Below, in pieces: positions 6,755-7,582 of a stretch of 7,582 bases of DNA. Where the stretch lies: contig JAKBCG010000115.1 in assembly GCA_021808035.1 (NCBI GenBank), positions 1 to 7,582 on the forward strand, in the 5' to 3' direction. A program made the translations under genes and the position numbers. Below the pieces are notes generated by a model. The model was given only the letters and a program-made list of their open reading frames with translations. It did no database searches and was not told the origin of the DNA. The DNA is from Pseudomonadota bacterium. Its GTDB lineage: Bacteria > Pseudomonadota > Gammaproteobacteria > Steroidobacterales > Steroidobacteraceae. Each line of letters starts with the position of its first letter. Position 1 is the first letter of the stretch.

Positions 6755-6794
6755 AAAAAAAAAGGCGGCAGACGTTCCTCGAACGTCTGCCGCC
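6755..6794 (-). terminator. Intrinsic terminator of the glycine riboswitch expression platform
   Basis: On the - strand a perfect 13-bp stem (GGCGGCAGACGTT at 6794-6782 by position, pairing with its exact complement at 6776-6764) closes a 5-base loop CGAGG and is followed at once by nine T residues (6763-6755). It lies between the second glycine aptamer and gcvT in the direction of transcription, where an attenuator would sit. Its 5' arm starts one base after the closing helix of aptamer 2. It has no T run on the + strand, so it acts in one direction only. Glycine binding is expected to prevent its formation, giving an ON switch; that last step is inference. Confidence 0.93.
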
Positions 6795-6795
6795 C

Positions 6796-7009
6796 CTCTG
6801 TCCTGCGACCTGAGAGATCGGACGCCGGATCGGCGCCGCGCCCCTTCGGTGGGCGGATCCTACGTCATCTCGGGATCCACCACTCTCCAGAGCTCGAATC
6901 GAAGCTGCACGGCTTCCGCAGTCGGTCGTTGCTGGGCCTGAGCGTTTCCGGGCGGAACTTGCGCCTTCGGCGGTCCGGCGCGTGGCCGAACACTCTCCGA
7001 TCAGACTGC
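6796..7009 (-). promoter_or_regulatory. Tandem (two-aptamer) glycine riboswitch, gcvT motif
   Basis: Two glycine aptamers in series in the gcvT leader. Aptamer 1 (7009-6918) has the GGAGAG core (6998-6993), a 7-bp hairpin GTTCGGC/GCCGGAC, the CGCCGAAGGCGCAA element and CGCTCAGG; it is closed by GCAGTC (7009-7004) pairing with GACTGC (6923-6918). Aptamer 2 (6892-6796) has GGAGAG (6888-6883), an 8-bp hairpin (6880-6873 with 6860-6853), the ACCGAAGGGGC element, the closing CTCTCAGG (6816-6809) and GGACAGAG; its P1 is CTCTG (6892-6888) with CAGAG (6800-6796). These match the glycine riboswitch consensus as known from Vibrio cholerae, including order and spacing. Position before gcvT-H-PA-PB and the terminator after it fit glycine-induced expression of the operon. 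Confidence 0.96.
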
Positions 7010-7027
7010 CACTTCGAGCGAAGGCAC

Positions 7028-7055
7028 TCTATAGCAGCGCGAGCGCGCGTGTCAA
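7028..7055 (-). promoter_or_regulatory. Sigma70-type promoter of the gcv operon
   Basis: On the - strand a perfect -35 box TTGACA (7055-7050) and a -10 box TATAGA (7033-7028) are separated by 16 bases. The -10 is preceded by TGC, an extended -10 element. Transcription would start near 7020, about 10 bases before the first riboswitch helix, which is the geometry expected of a riboswitch leader. The -35 box lies 16 bases beyond the stop codon of the upstream phosphoesterase gene. Seen by eye; not tested. Confidence 0.8.
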
Positions 7056-7071
7056 AGCACCGACGCGGCGG

Positions 7072-7582
7072 TCAACGCACGAACGCGTCGTCGATCGGAC
7101 GCGCGTAGGCGTCGTTCGCGGTGAGCGGCGGCAGTCCGAGCGCGGCCTCGATCGTGCGGGCGGTGCTGTAATGATCGTAACGGCGGCGGCTCACGGTGCC
7201 GCGACGGACCGTGCCGCGCGAACCCACCAGGATCGTCGCGACGTGGTTCGTCCGTGTCGTCGACGACTCGTCCCAGGTCAGGATCAACAGCGAGCGCTGC
7301 GTGCGCCACGCGGGCGAGGCGAACAGCGGCGCGAGCGTGCGGCGCAGCCACCCGTCCTGCACGACCAGGCTGTGCGGAGAGCCGTTGCCGGCGTCCTCGC
7401 CGTCGTCGTAATCATCCGCCGCGAGCCACGCGAAACTCGGCGTCGTCGCCGTCGAGGCGAGATCGACCGCGAGTTGCTTCGTATCGACGAGGTGCGCGCG
7501 GCACCGCGCCGGATCGTCGATCACGTTCGCGTAGTTCACGAACGGCGCGTCGTCCGGCTCGTAATACTTGTCGTACTTCGTC
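7072..7582 (-). CDS. Phosphoesterase-family (acid phosphatase-like) protein, C-terminal part
   Basis: The last 169 residues of a gene whose start lies beyond the right edge; the frame is open to the window end. The fragment matches the C-terminal half of the phosphoesterase family that includes bacterial acid phosphatases and phospholipase C-like enzymes (PF04185 type). Visible pieces are KYYEPDDAPFVNYANV near the fragment start, a PSFAWLAADDYDDG stretch, then LLILTWDES (fragment residues 99-107) followed by NHVATILVGSRG (112-123), a likely metal-binding region, and YDHYSTARTIEAALGLP (135-151) near the end. Such enzymes are usually exported and hydrolyse phosphate esters; the substrate here is unknown. 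It is on the same strand as, and upstream of, the gcv operon. No terminator is visible between its stop and the gcv promoter, so some read-through into the gcv leader is possible. Confidence 0.85.
   Translation of the reverse strand, partial: TKYDKYYEPDDAPFVNYANVIDDPARCRAHLVDTKQLAVDLASTATTPSFAWLAADDYDDGEDAGNGSPHSLVVQDGWLRRTLAPLFASPAWRTQRSLLILTWDESSTTRTNHVATILVGSRGTVRRGTVSRRRYDHYSTARTIEAALGLPPLTANDAYARPIDDAFVR

Noticed and set aside
5513..7108. Long + strand open frame of 531 codons running across gcvT, the riboswitch and the terminator
   Set aside because: It crosses well-supported RNA structures and a coding gene on the other strand; no domain and no ribosome site that decides for it.

Overview
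The window comes from a high-GC bacterium, most likely a proteobacterium. This is inferred from the periplasmic TTQ-type amine dehydrogenase genes, the strong G/C bias at third codon positions and the tandem glycine riboswitch; the species cannot be read from the sequence. Two operons meet tail to tail, and a third, partial gene lies at the right edge.

Left part (1-2330, + strand): the end of an amine dehydrogenase operon. It carries the membrane accessory protein MauE, the thioredoxin-like accessory protein MauD, the small (light) subunit MauA that holds the tryptophan tryptophylquinone cofactor, and a small membrane-anchored or secreted class I cytochrome c. The genes are tightly coupled: a 4-base ATGA overlap, an 8-base overlap and a 5-base gap. 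The large subunit gene (mauB/aauB) would be expected just left of the window. No amicyanin/azurin gene and no mauG are visible. The light chain resembles aromatic amine dehydrogenase at least as much as methylamine dehydrogenase around the first cofactor tryptophan, so the substrate is open.

Middle and right part (2316-7055, - strand): a complete glycine cleavage operon, gcvT-gcvH-gcvPA-gcvPB, with the P protein split into two subunits. No gcvL (lpd) is present. Its control region is unusually easy to read: a sigma70-type promoter with a TTGACA -35 box and an extended -10, a tandem glycine riboswitch, and an intrinsic terminator with a 13-bp perfect stem and a T9 run, just ahead of gcvT. This layout fits a transcriptional ON switch in which glycine allows read-through, so that T, H, P-alpha and P-beta are made when glycine is plentiful.

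Right edge (7072-7582, - strand): the C-terminal part of a phosphoesterase-family (acid phosphatase-like) protein, cut by the window end.

The two operons are linked only by position. Both feed on reduced nitrogen compounds and release ammonia; if the amine were methylamine, both would also supply one-carbon units. That link is a hypothesis. The most unusual details are a cysteine directly before the first TTQ tryptophan of the light chain, a cytochrome c where a blue copper protein is often found, and the 15-base coding overlap between the convergent operons.
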